Below, piece after piece: positions 5,883 through 6,430 of a DNA stretch of 6,430 nucleotides (positions are counted from its first letter, which is position 1; every line of letters begins with the position of its first letter). The stretch is taken from positions 1-6,430 of the forward strand of contig VSNY01000206.1 in assembly GCA_009774535.1 (NCBI GenBank), read 5' to 3'. Made by a program: the position numbers and the translations under genes. Source of the DNA: Lachnospiraceae bacterium (lineage in GTDB: Bacteria; Bacillota; Clostridia; Lachnospirales; Lachnospiraceae). The notes below the pieces were generated by a model. That model worked only from the letters and a program-made list of their open reading frames with translations, made no database searches and had not been told where the DNA came from.

Positions 5883-6430
5883 ATGAAAAATCAGATCGTC
5901 AAAGGTTTTTTGTGTGTGGCCGCAGCTGCGTTTATGTCCAATTCTTTGCAATCGCATACGATCATATATGCAGCCGCAGGCCAGCAGGTGCAAAAAGTAG
6001 AGGATGAAGAGCCGAAAGGAGCTGTCGGCACGAAAGAGGATCAGCCGCAGGCTGCTGAAAATACAAGTACATCTGCGAACAAATCTCATCCAGAAAGTGA
6101 AGACGCCTCTGCGAACAAACAGAATTTAGAAGGATCTGATACGTCTGCCAACGGGAAGGGGCCAGAAGATGGAGATGCATCTGGAAACGAACCGGAAGAT
6201 GCAGATACATCTGCGAAGAAACCAGAAGATGAAGATACTTCTGTGAACGAACCGAAGGATGAAGATGCCTCTGCGAACGAACCAGAAGATGAAGATGCCT
6301 CTGCCAATGAACCGGAGAATCCAACGAACCCTGTGAATTCGCACAATCCGGATGAATCAGAAGAACCCGCAGAACCCGCAGAATCTTCAGAATCGGAAGC
6401 TCCAAAGCAGCCAGAGAAAGAAAAACCCAA
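5883..6430 (+). CDS. Secreted acidic repeat protein, N-terminal part (3' partial)
   Basis: ATG 5883 follows AGGAGG by a few bases and the frame stays open to the window edge, giving 182 codons with no stop. Residues 1-32 form a signal peptide: basic MKNQIVKG, a hydrophobic core, and a likely cleavage site around YAAAG. The mature chain is low in hydrophobic residues and rich in Glu, Asp, Pro, Ser and Ala. Residues 64 to about 146 hold tandem repeats: three 12-residue units, then four 10-residue units of the SANEPEDEDA kind, then a partial one. A Pro/Glu-rich stretch (EEPAEPAESSESEAPKQPEK) follows, as in extracellular linkers of cell-surface proteins. The functional domain must lie beyond the window, so its role is unknown. 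Large open frames on the opposite strand here are shadows of the repeats. The gene is less AT-rich than the RM genes. Confidence 0.82.
   Translation, partial: MKNQIVKGFLCVAAAAFMSNSLQSHTIIYAAAGQQVQKVEDEEPKGAVGTKEDQPQAAENTSTSANKSHPESEDASANKQNLEGSDTSANGKGPEDGDASGNEPEDADTSAKKPEDEDTSVNEPKDEDASANEPEDEDASANEPENPTNPVNSHNPDESEEPAEPAESSESEAPKQPEKEKP
6072..6320 (+). repeat. In-frame tandem repeats, 36-bp then 30-bp units
   Basis: Three 36-bp units (6072-6179) are followed by four 30-bp units (6180-6299) and a partial unit. Each begins with TCT and encodes SANxxPEDEDA-like peptides. The units at 6210, 6240 and 6270 are close copies; the last differs from each of the other two at 4 of 30 positions. All unit lengths are multiples of three, so gain or loss of a unit would keep the frame and change only the linker length. 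Confidence 0.8.

Noticed and set aside
6072..6320. CRISPR-like array
   Set aside because: The repeats are contiguous, in frame and without unique spacers; they encode a low-complexity peptide.
5709..6430. Several long open frames on the minus strand (up to about 147 codons, Ser/Phe- or His/Leu-rich)
   Set aside because: They mirror the periodic repeats of the plus-strand secreted protein, which has a ribosome binding site and signal peptide; none of the minus frames has a recognisable domain.

Overview
The window looks like an accessory stretch of a Gram-positive, gut-type Firmicute chromosome, probably Lachnospiraceae or a related Clostridia. This is judged from protein style, strong AGGAGG-type ribosome binding sites and a Gram-positive LexA-like box, and no species is claimed. 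It joins decayed genes, an efflux cassette, an AT-rich restriction-modification (RM) island and the start of a surface protein.

Left (1-863): the last 53 codons of a GHKL sensor histidine kinase are followed directly by an internal fragment of an FtsX/MacB-type ABC permease. The permease lacks its 5' half, carries a one-base frameshift in a G run near 381-384, and is cut off at the 3' end where the next gene begins. This is the remnant of a sensor/ABC-exporter locus.

Middle left (838-2686, minus strand): a two-gene operon encodes a MarR-family repressor and, 15 nt downstream, a MATE efflux pump, an arrangement like mepR-mepA. Its promoter is consensus-like (TTGACT, 17-nt spacer, TATAAT). A 16-bp direct repeat lies once inside the spacer and once over the predicted transcription start, so it is probably the autorepression operator.

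Middle right (about 2690-5660, plus strand, visibly AT-rich): a self-contained RM system. The 622-residue first protein has an N-terminal PD-(D/E)XK-like nuclease motif and an N6-adenine methylase domain (NPPY). It overlaps by 14 nt a specificity (S) gene with two target-recognition domains. No separate hsdR is present, so the layout resembles BcgI-like Type IIB (or related IIG) systems. The S gene is split in two by what looks like a one-base deletion. A GAAC-N4-GTTC site upstream hints at SOS control.

Right (5883-end, plus strand): the start of a secreted acidic repeat protein, with a signal peptide and 10- to 12-residue SANEPEDEDA-like repeats, runs off the window without a stop. The reverse-strand open frames over it are shadows.

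The most notable points are the fused nuclease-methylase with a broken S subunit, the LexA-like box, the MarR operator pair, and the scarred permease next to the efflux cassette.
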